In this document: one piece after another, positions 1 to 6,078 of the stretch | How the letters are laid out: every line of letters starts with the position of its first letter | Numbering within the stretch: the first letter of the stretch is position 1 | Source: Clostridiales bacterium | GTDB lineage: Bacteria > Bacillota > Clostridia > Tissierellales > Sedimentibacteraceae | Length of the DNA: 9,737 nt | Assembly (NCBI GenBank): GCA_003487955.1 | Contig: DNNJ01000198.1 | Coordinates: 1-9,737, forward strand | Direction of reading: 5' to 3' | Notes under the pieces: generated by a model | What the model was told of the DNA's origin: nothing | Seen by the model: the letters and a program-made list of their open reading frames with translations, nothing else | Database searches by the model: none | Translations under genes and position numbers: made by a program

Positions 1-64
1 ATCAATACGGAAATGCTGAATTTATGACTTATTTCATTGTAAAATTCAGCATTTCCGTATTGAT
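1..64. repeat. Foldback inverted repeat at the window start
   Basis: Bases 1-23 are the exact reverse complement of bases 42-64, and the 18 bases between them can add a short inner stem (ATGA at 24-27 with TCAT at 34-37). A 23-bp perfect inverted repeat inside a membrane-protein coding region is not expected, and it starts on the very first base of the window. The likeliest reading is an artefact of a contig end (chimeric or foldback read), so the first ~30 bases may not be contiguous genome sequence. A genuine palindrome cannot be excluded without reads that extend to the left. Confidence 0.8.
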
Positions 65-734
65 GATAATAATAGCATTTGATTCCAAAGGCATATTAAC
101 AAATATCAGGGTAATAATTTGTTTTTACATTACTTCATTGATAATGGTGGGAATTATTTCTGCTTTATACTATCTTACTTATGATAAATTGACCGTGAAT
201 GCAATTATCATGTCCATATTTACAGGGTATGCAGCATTGCATTTCTTTTTTAAAGAAATTAAAGACAGAATTAATAGACATAATTATAAAAGAACTGTGA
301 ATGTCAGTATTGGCAATAGCTCAAAGACATTCAGAGGGTACATTGATACGGGCAATGAATTGACAGATCCAATGACCGGAAAACATGTCATGGTTGTGAA
401 TATTGATTGCATAAAGGATATTTTGGGGGATGATCTATGTAACAAAATTATGGAATTTTACGATAATAAATGCTATGAAAGCTTATTTGATGAAAATAAC
501 AGTATTATTTTAAGAATTATTAAATACAATACTATCAGCAACAGCGGTGAAAACATGGTCTGCATAGTGCCGGATGAAATTGAAATAATAAATAACAATA
601 ACAGTATTTTTATTGATGCAATTATAGGTATACATCCTAAAAGAATCAGCATGGATGATTATGATGCACTTTTGTTTAAAAAATTACTTGATTGGGAGAT
701 GGAGACGGAGAATGAGTATGTTGATGTATGTTAA
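3..734 (+). CDS. spoIIGA: Sporulation sigma-E processing peptidase SpoIIGA, 5' partial
   Basis: SpoIIGA is the membrane-anchored aspartic-type protease that cleaves pro-sigma-E in the mother cell after asymmetric division, when triggered by forespore SpoIIR. The visible part starts with hydrophobic segments (about residues 4-19, 27-52 and 57-76, counted from the ATG at 24), followed by a soluble domain containing the catalytic motif [11 protein letters not shown], with the active-site Asp at about residue 108. The known protein is about 300 residues with five N-terminal membrane spans; only about 236 follow the ATG at 24 and the frame stays open to base 3. I therefore treat the gene as truncated by the window edge and 24 as an internal Met or an artefact. 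The first bases lie in a suspicious foldback. The 3' end overlaps sigE by 23 bases, the classic spoIIGA-sigE operon. Family confidence is high from the DTG motif plus context. Confidence 0.9.
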   Translation, partial: QYGNAEFMTYFIVKFSISVLMIIIAFDSKGILTNIRVIICFYITSLIMVGIISALYYLTYDKLTVNAIIMSIFTGYAALHFFFKEIKDRINRHNYKRTVNVSIGNSSKTFRGYIDTGNELTDPMTGKHVMVVNIDCIKDILGDDLCNKIMEFYDNKCYESLFDENNSIILRIIKYNTISNSGENMVCIVPDEIEIINNNNSIFIDAIIGIHPKRISMDDYDALLFKKLLDWEMETENEYVDVC

Positions 735-1434
735 AGCTTTCTTCAAAAAAATATTTAACTTTATAATAGATAAGCTCGGTATAGTTAAGGATATCTTCTA
801 TATCGGAGGAAGCGATACATTGCCTCCACCCTTGACACAGGAGGAAGAAAAGGAAATAATAAGCAGACTTAAAGATTCAAATGAAGCTAAAACAATTTTA
901 ATCGAGCATAATTTAAGGCTTGTTGTGTATCTTGCCAAAAAATTTGAGTCTACGGGGATAAATGTGGAGGATTTGATTTCCATTGGAACCATCGGATTAA
1001 TTAAAGCAGTGAATACATTTAAGGCAGAGAAAAATATAAAGCTTGCAACTTATGCTTCAAAGTGCATTGAAAATGAAATATTAATGCATTTAAGGCGGGT
1101 GGGCAAAACCAAGACGGAAATATCATTAGATGAGCCTTTGAATATTGATTGGGACGGGAATGAGCTTTTGCTGTCTGATATATTAGGTACGGAAGAGGAT
1201 GTTGTGTTTCGTGACATGGAAAATGAAGTGGATTTATGCCTGCTGAATGATTCAATTCAAAAATTAAATAAAAGAGAATATATGATTATGAAATTAAGGT
1301 TCGGCCTTAACAACACCAAGAGCTTCACGCAGAAGGAAGTAGCTGATATGCTTGGAATTTCACAGTCTTACATTTCTCGGCTGGAAAAAAAGATACTAAA
1401 TAGACTAAAAAAGGATATTAACAAAGCTGTATAA
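712..1434 (+). CDS. sigE: RNA polymerase sporulation sigma factor SigE (pro-sigma-E)
   Basis: Sigma-E is the early mother-cell sigma factor, made as an inactive membrane-associated precursor and cut by SpoIIGA. From the ATG at 712 the protein has 240 residues, close to the 239 of B. subtilis. Residues 1-29 form the basic/hydrophobic pro-sequence ([16 protein letters not shown]). By analogy with the known Tyr-Tyr cleavage site, cutting would fall at Phe29/Tyr30, just before [11 protein letters not shown]. Region 2 is very well conserved ([53 protein letters not shown]), followed by [20 protein letters not shown]. The C-terminal helix-turn-helix is [23 protein letters not shown] 712 and ATG 718 each have a GGAG exactly 7 bases upstream, so either is possible; an in-frame ATG at 655 lies deep in spoIIGA, has no Shine-Dalgarno and is less likely. 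Translation is probably coupled to spoIIGA. Confidence 0.97.
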   Translation: MSMLMYVKAFFKKIFNFIIDKLGIVKDIFYIGGSDTLPPPLTQEEEKEIISRLKDSNEAKTILIEHNLRLVVYLAKKFESTGINVEDLISIGTIGLIKAVNTFKAEKNIKLATYASKCIENEILMHLRRVGKTKTEISLDEPLNIDWDGNELLLSDILGTEEDVVFRDMENEVDLCLLNDSIQKLNKREYMIMKLRFGLNNTKSFTQKEVADMLGISQSYISRLEKKILNRLKKDINKAV

Positions 1435-1457
1435 AAAGATAAAGTCGAGGATATAAT
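1429..1457 (+). promoter_or_regulatory. Sigma-F-type promoter for sigG
   Basis: GTATA (1429-1433) is followed by exactly 15 bases and then GGATATAAT (1449-1457). This fits the B. subtilis sigma-F consensus (GywTA, 15 bases, GgnrAnAnT) at every defining position. It overlaps the sigE stop codon and would start transcription near 1464, about 33 bases before the sigG ATG. Known biology agrees: sigG is transcribed in the forespore from a sigma-F-dependent promoter of its own. Read-through from sigE is also possible. Confidence 0.75.
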
Positions 1458-1496
1458 TTTAAAGGGGGATAATTTCTTTAAAGGGGAAAAACGACG

Positions 1497-2276
1497 ATGA
1501 TAAACAAAGTAGTTATATGTGGCGTTAATACTTCTCAGCTGCCCACTATAAAGACATCAGAAATGAGAGGTATGATTAAAAAAATCCAAGAAGGTGATAC
1601 TGAGCTTAGAGAGCAGTTCATTAAAGGAAATTTAAGACTTGTTCTCAGCGTAATTCAAAGATTTAATTCAAGAAATGAGCCTGTTGACGATTTGTTTCAA
1701 ATTGGATGCGTCGGATTGATAAAGGCTATTGATAATTTTGACTTATCCTTAGATGTAAAGTTTTCTACTTATGCTGTCCCAATGATAATCGGGGAAATCA
1801 GAAGATATTTAAGAGACAATAATTCCATAAGGGTATCAAGGTCAATGAAGGATACTGCATACAAGGCATTGCAGGTAAGGGAAAGATTGACGGCAAGCAA
1901 TTCACAGGAGCCCACAATTGCTGAAATTGCAAAAGAGGTTGGAGTTGACAAGGAAGAAATCATATTTGCCTTGGAGTCTATACAAGAGCCCATATCGTTG
2001 TTTGAACCTATTTACAATGACGGGGGAGATGCTCTTTACGTTGTAGACCAGGTAAAGGATGAAAAGAATATAGATGAAAAATGGATAGAAAAAATAACCT
2101 TGGAAGACAGCATAAATAACCTGTCGGAAAGGGAAAAGCAAATTGTGGATATGCGTTTTTATAAAGGGAAAACTCAAATGGAGGTAGCGGATGAAATCGG
2201 GATTTCCCAAGCACAGGTATCCCGCCTCGAAAAATCCGCACTAAATCAGTTAAAGAAAGGATTCAAAACCTCATAA
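1497..2276 (+). CDS. sigG: RNA polymerase sporulation sigma factor SigG
   Basis: Sigma-G directs late gene expression in the engulfed forespore (small acid-soluble proteins, germinant receptors). The product has 259 residues, matching the family (260 in B. subtilis). The N-terminal signature CGVNTSQLP, region 2 (NLRLVLSVIQRFN, VDDLFQIGCVGLIKAIDNFD, VKFSTYAVPMIIGEIRRYLR, NNSIRVSRSMKD), the mid-protein block SLFEPIYNDGGDALYVVDQV and the C-terminal helix-turn-helix KTQMEVADEIGISQAQVSRL are all intact. The start is set by homology to the B. subtilis N terminus. A GGGG at 1483-1486 lies 10 bases upstream of the ATG, and a second G-rich stretch lies at 1464-1468. It lies 62 bases after sigE with its own sigma-F-type promoter. 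The stop codon lies in a 14-bp palindrome (2273-2286). No damage is seen although foreign-looking DNA begins just downstream. Confidence 0.97.
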   Translation: MINKVVICGVNTSQLPTIKTSEMRGMIKKIQEGDTELREQFIKGNLRLVLSVIQRFNSRNEPVDDLFQIGCVGLIKAIDNFDLSLDVKFSTYAVPMIIGEIRRYLRDNNSIRVSRSMKDTAYKALQVRERLTASNSQEPTIAEIAKEVGVDKEEIIFALESIQEPISLFEPIYNDGGDALYVVDQVKDEKNIDEKWIEKITLEDSINNLSEREKQIVDMRFYKGKTQMEVADEIGISQAQVSRLEKSALNQLKKGFKTS

Positions 2277-2312
2277 CATATGTTATACTGAGCCCGCTTT
2301 TGTTTAGAATTT

Positions 2313-2326
2313 GGGGACGGACCTTG
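2313..2326 (+). repeat. GGGGACGGACCTTG motif copy (left)
   Basis: The motif GGGGACGGACCTTG lies 37 bases after the sigG stop. Related copies occur at 8394-8406 (GGGATGGACCTTG, same strand) and at 8438-8428 on the minus strand (GAAACGGACCTT). Short sequences of this GGGGACGG type are, to my recollection, scattered as dispersed repeats in several clostridial genomes. Here they lie just inside the conserved genes on both sides of the inserted region. They may simply be host genome-wide repeats. Confidence 0.4.
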
Positions 2327-2355
2327 AAATTTCTGACATTGATAATAAATTGTAT

Positions 2356-2379
2356 GGGAACGCAAGTGCGTTCCTTTTT
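2356..2379 (+). terminator. Intrinsic terminator downstream of sigG
   Basis: GGAACGC (2357-2363), loop AAGT and GCGTTCC (2368-2374) form a perfect 7-bp GC-rich stem followed directly by TTTTT. It lies 80 bases after the sigG stop and would end sigG transcription before the island. A terminator with the same seven-base stem arms follows the TdeIII-family gene at 5713. Confidence 0.8.
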
Positions 2380-2631
2380 GTATGTTTGAGCTACCACCAC
2401 CCAATTGAATTAAAAGTACTACGCTTGAGTTATCCACTATCAACTAATTGTATTGTTGTCAATAGAAAGTTTAACCTAACAGTAGTATGCTTGTATATTA
2501 TCTTTTTTAAATACAGTAATCTTGTAGCTGTGCTTACATAAATGGACATATCCGGTTTTAAGTTCTTCCTTTTATTTAAAGTATTCTTGTAGTGATGCTC
2601 CTCTACAAGATTAAGACGGATATTCTTAAAC

Positions 2632-2833
2632 TGCTCAAAATTTCAATTTTTGTGTGTTTTAAACCTGTAAAACAGGCTAATTAGTTCTTGCTATGCTCAA
2701 AATTTCAAGTTCTGTGTGTTTTTTGATGTATGTATCCCCGAATATCCACACAAAAGTTGAAATTTTGAGCATAATTCATGGGAAAACTGCTATTTGCTTA
2801 AATTTACTTACACAAAAGTTGAAATTTTGAGCA
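2632..2833. repeat. Outer pair of inverted repeats enclosing the first hairpin element
   Basis: A left arm at 2632-2656 (begins TGCTCAAAATTTCAA and ends TGTGTG) pairs with its near reverse complement at 2811-2833. These are the same arm sequences as in the 78-bp element at 2694-2771, which they enclose. An additional perfect 11-bp inverted pair (AATTAGTTCTT at 2679-2689, AAGAACTAATT at 2845-2855) also brackets the inner element. The arrangement looks like one small non-autonomous element nested in a relative. No transposase is present. Confidence 0.6.
2694..2771. repeat. 78-bp hairpin (MITE-like) element, copy 1
   Basis: Two 25-base arms (2694-2718 and 2747-2771) are reverse complements with 2 mismatches and enclose a 28-base centre. 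A second copy with the same arms and a near-identical centre (about 25/28) lies at 5771-5848. Copy 1 is flanked by TA on both sides (2692-2693 and 2772-2773), as a TA target duplication would give, though two bases can match by chance. Size, terminal symmetry and repetition fit a miniature inverted-repeat element, but a regulatory or RNA hairpin repeat is also possible. Confidence 0.65.
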
Positions 2834-3102
2834 CGACAAACCTTAAGAACTAATTTTTTGATAGAACAGCACATTTCAATAAACAACCAACCGTTACTGC
2901 AGCTGCAATTGCACCTATATTTCAATAAAACGGCACATTTCAAAACCCATAAAACATAATAAATCTAGCATTCATGCTTTTATTGGAGCAACGATTCTTT
3001 GTAATAAAGATTTTGATATATTTACCATAAAAACAACCGCCTTTTCATTATACAGCACATTATTTGAAATTTAGACATATTAAGTTTCACATGCTCTGCA
3101 AA

Positions 3103-3133
3103 TTGCATTTTATCCCAATTATAATGATATAAT
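3103..3133 (+). promoter_or_regulatory. Possible sigma-A promoter for the nuclease-fold gene
   Basis: TATAAT at 3128-3133 is a perfect -10 box, 37 bases before the first ATG of the downstream gene. The best -35 partner seen is TTGCAT at 3103-3108, with a longer-than-ideal 19-base spacer. Another TATAAT lies at 3120-3125. In a sequence this AT-rich such boxes arise by chance, so support is moderate. Confidence 0.4.
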
Positions 3134-3170
3134 ACTTGATGTTTTACAAAACTCAAAGTATAATTTTTAT

Positions 3171-4055
3171 ATGAAAGAATATATGAGTAATTTTTCGGCT
3201 GCTTCATTTTGGGATATCCCGTGCCTTGAAACCGTGCTTGATACAGAAATTGATAAAACAAGCAAGGTTAGTTTTAATGTTTCCAACCAAAGTGCAAGGT
3301 TCCTTAAAAAAGATAAAATAGTCCATTTATGTGAAGTTGCGTTGCCTACGAATGCAGTAGTATCGAAAAATGGGACAATGGTTGCGTCACCGGAATTGGT
3401 GTTTCTACAGCTTGCGTGTAAATTAGATATACATCGACTCATATTGCTTGGTTTGCAGCTTTGTTCGCATCCGCCGGGAAACCCTTCTGAGGCAATTACA
3501 ACTAAGCATAAACTCAAATCCTTTCTTGCAAAAACACCTGGTCACCATGGTCACCGCAAAGCTTTGCGAGCAGTAAAATATATAGAAGACGGCTCCGCTT
3601 CCGTAATGGAATCAATTGCCTATATGATATTGACTCTACCCCATGCTTTGGGAGGTTACGGCCTTGACGGTACAGTTTTCAACCATGAGATAAAGCTTAA
3701 TAATGAAGCTGCTAAACGTCTCGGACAGAAACGTTGTTTTGCGGATTTATATTATAAACAGGCAAAGTTGGCAGTTGAATATGAAAGCTTCGCTTTTCAC
3801 AACAGTCCTATGGAGCAAGGTAAAGATGCAATGCGCTCTGCAATACTTGAGAGACAAAATGTTGAAGTAATGCACTTGAGTACAATTCAATTGTATAATA
3901 AAGATGCCTGCATGGATTTTGCTTTCAATCTCGCATCTCGTATTGGGAAGCGCATGCAAATACGAGCAAAGGAATTCGACCAAATGCATGGACTTCTCCG
4001 CACATTGTTGCCAGTTGGAAAACCGGTTGTTGAATCTGGTGACGGAGAATATTAG
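3171..4055 (+). CDS. AbiEi-like protein with a Vsr/DUF559-type nuclease fold
   Basis: The exact family is not certain. The 294-residue product shows an N-terminal half (SAASFWDIP, then VHLCEVALP, NGTMVASPELVFLQLACKL) reminiscent of the AbiEi/DUF559 group of putative regulators. Its C-terminal half has the residue pattern of Vsr/DUF559 endonuclease folds: ES (Glu147), FADLYYKQAKLAVEYES (Asp192, Glu203, Glu205), then FHNS (His210), KDAMR (Asp219, Arg222) and a final strand VEVMHLST. That pattern suggests a single-domain PD-(D/E)xK nuclease, whether active or not. Start: ATG 3171 or ATG 3183 (12 bases in); neither has a clear Shine-Dalgarno, and the frame is open upstream to 3084 without a start codon, so slight N-terminal trimming is possible. 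G+C is visibly higher than in the TdeIII gene (a sampled 60-base line has 27 G+C), hinting at a separate origin. The GNAT gene follows after 9 bases. A defence role is inferred from the neighbours only. Confidence 0.7.
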   Translation: MKEYMSNFSAASFWDIPCLETVLDTEIDKTSKVSFNVSNQSARFLKKDKIVHLCEVALPTNAVVSKNGTMVASPELVFLQLACKLDIHRLILLGLQLCSHPPGNPSEAITTKHKLKSFLAKTPGHHGHRKALRAVKYIEDGSASVMESIAYMILTLPHALGGYGLDGTVFNHEIKLNNEAAKRLGQKRCFADLYYKQAKLAVEYESFAFHNSPMEQGKDAMRSAILERQNVEVMHLSTIQLYNKDACMDFAFNLASRIGKRMQIRAKEFDQMHGLLRTLLPVGKPVVESGDGEY

Positions 4056-4064
4056 GGGAGAGAT

Positions 4065-4451
4065 ATGGTTATAAAAAGGTATTCTAACACTGATGAATCT
4101 CACCTGTTTGAAATGTTAACAGAAGAGGGTGAAGATTGGAGCGACTATTATGGAGAAAAAGGACATAGCAAATATTTAAAAGCATTGGAATCAAGTTTTA
4201 CTTACGTAATTTATGACGATAATGTTCTATGTGGCTACATTCGATGTCGTGAAGATGATGGTTTTGGTATTTATGTCTATGATTTGCTTGTGAGAAAATC
4301 CTATCGTGGGAGACATCTTGGGGAAAAACTTATGGAACAAGTATGCAAGGATTTTGCTAATCAACCTGTTTATGCAATGAGCGATGTAGACCCGTATTAT
4401 GAAAAACTTGGTTTTCGAAAGATTGGTGCAATATTTGAAGTTAAAATATAA
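4065..4451 (+). CDS. GNAT family N-acetyltransferase
   Basis: This is a small acetyltransferase of 128 residues that would transfer acetyl from acetyl-CoA to an unknown amine. The core fold is recognisable: a strand ending in CGYIRCR (residues 56-62), the strand YVYDLLV followed by the acetyl-CoA pyrophosphate-binding motif RKSYRGRHLGEKLM (77-90, R/QxxGxG/A type), and the C-terminal DVDPYYEKLGFRKIG, with the family's usual Tyr pair and LGF. A strong GGGGAG Shine-Dalgarno (4056-4061) precedes the ATG, and the gene follows the nuclease-fold gene by 9 bases, so the two are probably cotranscribed. The substrate cannot be deduced. As an island neighbour it might modify an antimicrobial or a protein, but this is speculation. 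No terminator is obvious after it. Confidence 0.85.
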   Translation: MVIKRYSNTDESHLFEMLTEEGEDWSDYYGEKGHSKYLKALESSFTYVIYDDNVLCGYIRCREDDGFGIYVYDLLVRKSYRGRHLGEKLMEQVCKDFANQPVYAMSDVDPYYEKLGFRKIGAIFEVKI

Positions 4452-4505
4452 GCAATATTCATAATCGGATTGTTGTTGTCATAAAGTTTCTATTTAAGCA
4501 TGGGT

Positions 4506-4545
4506 CGAACGAATGTTTGATAATGTGTTTTATTTGTGATATATT
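4506..4545 (+). promoter_or_regulatory. Promoter of the TdeIII-family gene, within a duplicated block
   Basis: TTGATA (4517-4522), a 17-base spacer and an extended -10 TGATATATT (TATATT at 4540-4545) make a good sigma-A promoter. It predicts a start near 4552 and a leader of about 110 bases. The block 4506-4543 matches 5990-6027, in front of the methyltransferase gene, at 34 of 38 positions with no gaps, including 11 bases upstream of the -35. This suggests common ancestry and possibly a shared operator. Confidence 0.75.
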
Positions 4546-4662
4546 TAATCCAGCTAAACTATTATTTTATTCAATATTGAAAGTTATAAAAACAGATGAT
4601 AATGTTTTAGCTCAAGGGTATTCGTATATTCTGAAATTACTTTCATTTTAAGGAGAAATAAA

Positions 4663-5694
4663 ATGTTATCTATTGATAAAATTGAAAAAATATCATATTT
4701 AGTTATTAAAATTATTTATGAGAGATTTGAAAATCTTTCTTACGATACAACCGAAAATAGGAATGCTCCATTCCACAAAGCTTTTTTGAATATTTTTAGT
4801 GACAATATAACAGATGTTCCATTTTTTATGAGTATGAGCAGTTGGACACACGGATTAAATACCGCATTAAAGCAAACATATTATGAAAATGTGGCGCATA
4901 TTCTTAGTGATGGCTATAAGAGGGAATATACAGGCAAAAACAATAATCTTTTATTATCAAAAACACAACAACTTTCGATTACTAAAATAATTACAGATTT
5001 AAACAATAATCAGAAAGAACCAAATTTAAACAGAGAGAATGAATTATTATTTGAGAATAATTCAGATAAGGACGAATTGGTCAAAGCTATGGATTTTTCC
5101 GCTGATGTATTTATAGAAGATGATGATGAAATAACAGCTATAGAGTTAAAGAACATAAGACCAAACTCATACGAAATTCCGGAAGAAAAATTGAAGATAT
5201 TACAAGGCAAAGCTGCGTTATCTAACGAATTTACTGATAAAAAAATAAACTTTTATATTGGTTTTCCATTTGACCCTACAAATGCAGAGGCTGAAACCGG
5301 CTATGATAAACAAAGGTTTATTAATTCTAATATAAATATGAATAAGTATTTTGCTGAGGAAGAAGTATTATTGGCAAGTGAGCTGTGGGATTTTCTTTCA
5401 GGCGAAGTAAATACGATGGGAAAATTGTTAGATATAATTAATTCAATTGCAACTTCTGAGTTTAAAAATATTTATGAATATTTAAATAACAATAGAAACA
5501 GAGACAAATCATTATATGCAGATTGTTTAATAAAATGGAATTTACAAAAGGAATTAAATTTAATAAACAATGATTCATATATTAAAAGTGCAATAAAAAA
5601 TAACAACAGCTTGTCAAGAATTTATTGCCAATCAATATTTAAAAATGGGCAATATAATATTCACAGATACAATACTTTGGAGAAATTACTTTAA
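4663..5694 (+). CDS. TdeIII-family type II restriction endonuclease
   Basis: The 343-residue product resembles the TdeIII family, whose founding enzyme from Treponema denticola recognises GGNCC. Supporting blocks are NAPFHKAFL (34-42), SSWTHGLNTALKQTYYENVA (59-78) running on into HILSDGYKREY (79-89), a PD-(D/E)xK-like core MDFSADVF (143-150, candidate Asp148) followed by AIELKN (Glu161, Lys163), and YIGFPFDP (198-205). The start at 4663 has AAGGAG 7 bases upstream. Coding is extremely AT-rich (sampled 60-base lines have 9-15 G+C), lower than the sporulation genes, as expected for an acquired gene. No C5-cytosine methyltransferase, the expected partner for a GGNCC enzyme, is adjacent. The promoter is a near-copy of that of the methyltransferase gene further on, and the gene ends in its own terminator. 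Specificity here is not proven; activity without a protecting methylase would be lethal, so it may use the neighbouring methylase, rely on one elsewhere, or be inactive. Confidence 0.8.
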   Translation: MLSIDKIEKISYLVIKIIYERFENLSYDTTENRNAPFHKAFLNIFSDNITDVPFFMSMSSWTHGLNTALKQTYYENVAHILSDGYKREYTGKNNNLLLSKTQQLSITKIITDLNNNQKEPNLNRENELLFENNSDKDELVKAMDFSADVFIEDDDEITAIELKNIRPNSYEIPEEKLKILQGKAALSNEFTDKKINFYIGFPFDPTNAEAETGYDKQRFINSNINMNKYFAEEEVLLASELWDFLSGEVNTMGKLLDIINSIATSEFKNIYEYLNNNRNRDKSLYADCLIKWNLQKELNLINNDSYIKSAIKNNNSLSRIYCQSIFKNGQYNIHRYNTLEKLL

Positions 5695-5712
5695 TAATAG
5701 ATGTTTTATCGT

Positions 5713-5734
5713 GGAACGCACGGCGTTCCTTTTT
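5713..5734 (+). terminator. Intrinsic terminator downstream of the TdeIII-family gene
   Basis: GGAACGC (5713-5719), loop ACG and GCGTTCC (5723-5729) form a perfect 7-bp stem followed by TTTTT, 18 bases after the stop codon. The stem arms are identical to those of the terminator behind sigG at 2357. This end separates the TdeIII transcript from the methyltransferase operon, which therefore needs its own promoter. Confidence 0.85.
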
Positions 5735-5770
5735 GGTTTTTAGGGACTGAGTGTGCTTTTTATTACTGAA

Positions 5771-5848
5771 TGCTCAAAATTTCAAGTTTTGTGTGTTTTT
5801 TGCTGTATGTATTCCCTAATATCCACACAAAACTTGAAATTTTGAACA
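5771..5848. repeat. 78-bp hairpin (MITE-like) element, copy 2
   Basis: Arms at 5771-5795 and 5824-5848 are reverse complements over 24 of 25 positions, with a 28-base centre nearly identical to copy 1 at 2694-2771. Orientation is the same as copy 1. The nearly perfect stem suggests this copy is more recent or better preserved. Flanks (GAA before, GAT after) show no target duplication. Together the two copies bracket the nuclease-fold, GNAT and TdeIII genes. Confidence 0.7.
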
Positions 5849-5867
5849 GATTGAAATGAAAAGTAAT

Positions 5868-5917
5868 TCAACCCCCCGACAACCCTTCAACCCCTTCAGG
5901 TTGAAAGAATGGGTTGA
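5868..5917 (+). other. Nested hairpin region before the methyltransferase promoter
   Basis: TCAACCC (5868-5874) pairs with GGGTTGA (5911-5917), and inside it TTCAACC (5886-5892) pairs with GGTTGAA (5899-5905) across a 6-base loop. The phrase TTCAACCCC occurs twice (5867-5875 and 5886-5894), so alternative pairings exist. It lies upstream of the methyltransferase promoter and so is not part of that mRNA. The outer stem is followed by TTTTC, so it could act as a back-up terminator, or be a remnant of a small element. Confidence 0.4.
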
Positions 5918-5989
5918 TTTTCATCACATTATAAAGTAAAATTAACGAAGTGCTATAGAACATTAAACTAAAACGAAACTTAAACGTTA

Positions 5990-6029
5990 CGAACAAATGT
6001 TTGACAATGTGTTTTCGTTGTGATATAGT
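5990..6029 (+). promoter_or_regulatory. Promoter of the methyltransferase-MjaI operon, duplicated block
   Basis: TTGACA (6001-6006), a 17-base spacer and TGATATAGT (extended -10, TATAGT at 6024-6029) make a near-ideal sigma-A promoter, stronger than its sibling at 4517 because its -35 is the full consensus. Predicted start near 6036, leader about 43 bases. It shares 34 of 38 bases with 4506-4543. A stronger promoter on the methyltransferase than on the TdeIII endonuclease would favour protection of the host DNA, but this is inference. Confidence 0.8.
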
Positions 6030-6078
6030 TTCAGCAAATGAAGATTATCATGATTGATTAGATAACGGAGGAAAAATT

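Larger units (their letters stand above)
2277..3170. other. Gene-poor interval between sigG and the defence island
   Basis: No convincing gene is seen in these ~890 bases. The interval holds a palindrome at the sigG stop, a GGGGACGGACCTT motif (2313-2325) that recurs near 8394 and inverted near 8438, an intrinsic terminator, a CTTGTAG/CTACAAG hairpin (2585-2608), a nest of inverted repeats (2632-2855), two loose direct copies of a CACATTTCAA-containing phrase about 60 bases apart, and a possible promoter at the right end. On the minus strand one frame is open for 70 codons from 2642 to 2430 and reads like protein in part (IRLNLVEEHHYKNTLNKRKN), but it has no convincing start and I do not recognise it. 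It could be a decayed gene fragment or chance. Overall this looks like remnants left by insertion events. Confidence 0.6.
5695..6078 (+). other. Interval between the TdeIII gene and the methyltransferase gene
   Basis: No gene is seen in these 384 bases. In order they hold an intrinsic terminator, the second 78-bp hairpin element, a C-rich then G-rich folded stretch (5868-5917), an A-rich run with AAACG-type phrases (5970-5990), the duplicated promoter block and the methyltransferase ribosome binding site (GGAGG at 6067-6071). Confidence 0.6.

Noticed and set aside
2311..2541. 76-codon plus-strand open frame after sigG
   Set aside because: It spans the sigG terminator hairpin, has no ribosome binding site and the translation resembles no protein family.
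2862..2950. Two copies of a CACATTTCAA-containing phrase about 60 bases apart, considered as a CRISPR remnant
   Set aside because: Only two imperfect copies of a short AT-rich phrase, no regular further repeats and no cas gene in the window.
2882..3075. Short plus-strand open frame before the nuclease-fold gene, considered as a missing N-terminal part
   Set aside because: It ends in its own stop, is not in frame with the downstream gene and has no recognisable motif; too weak to call a pseudogene.
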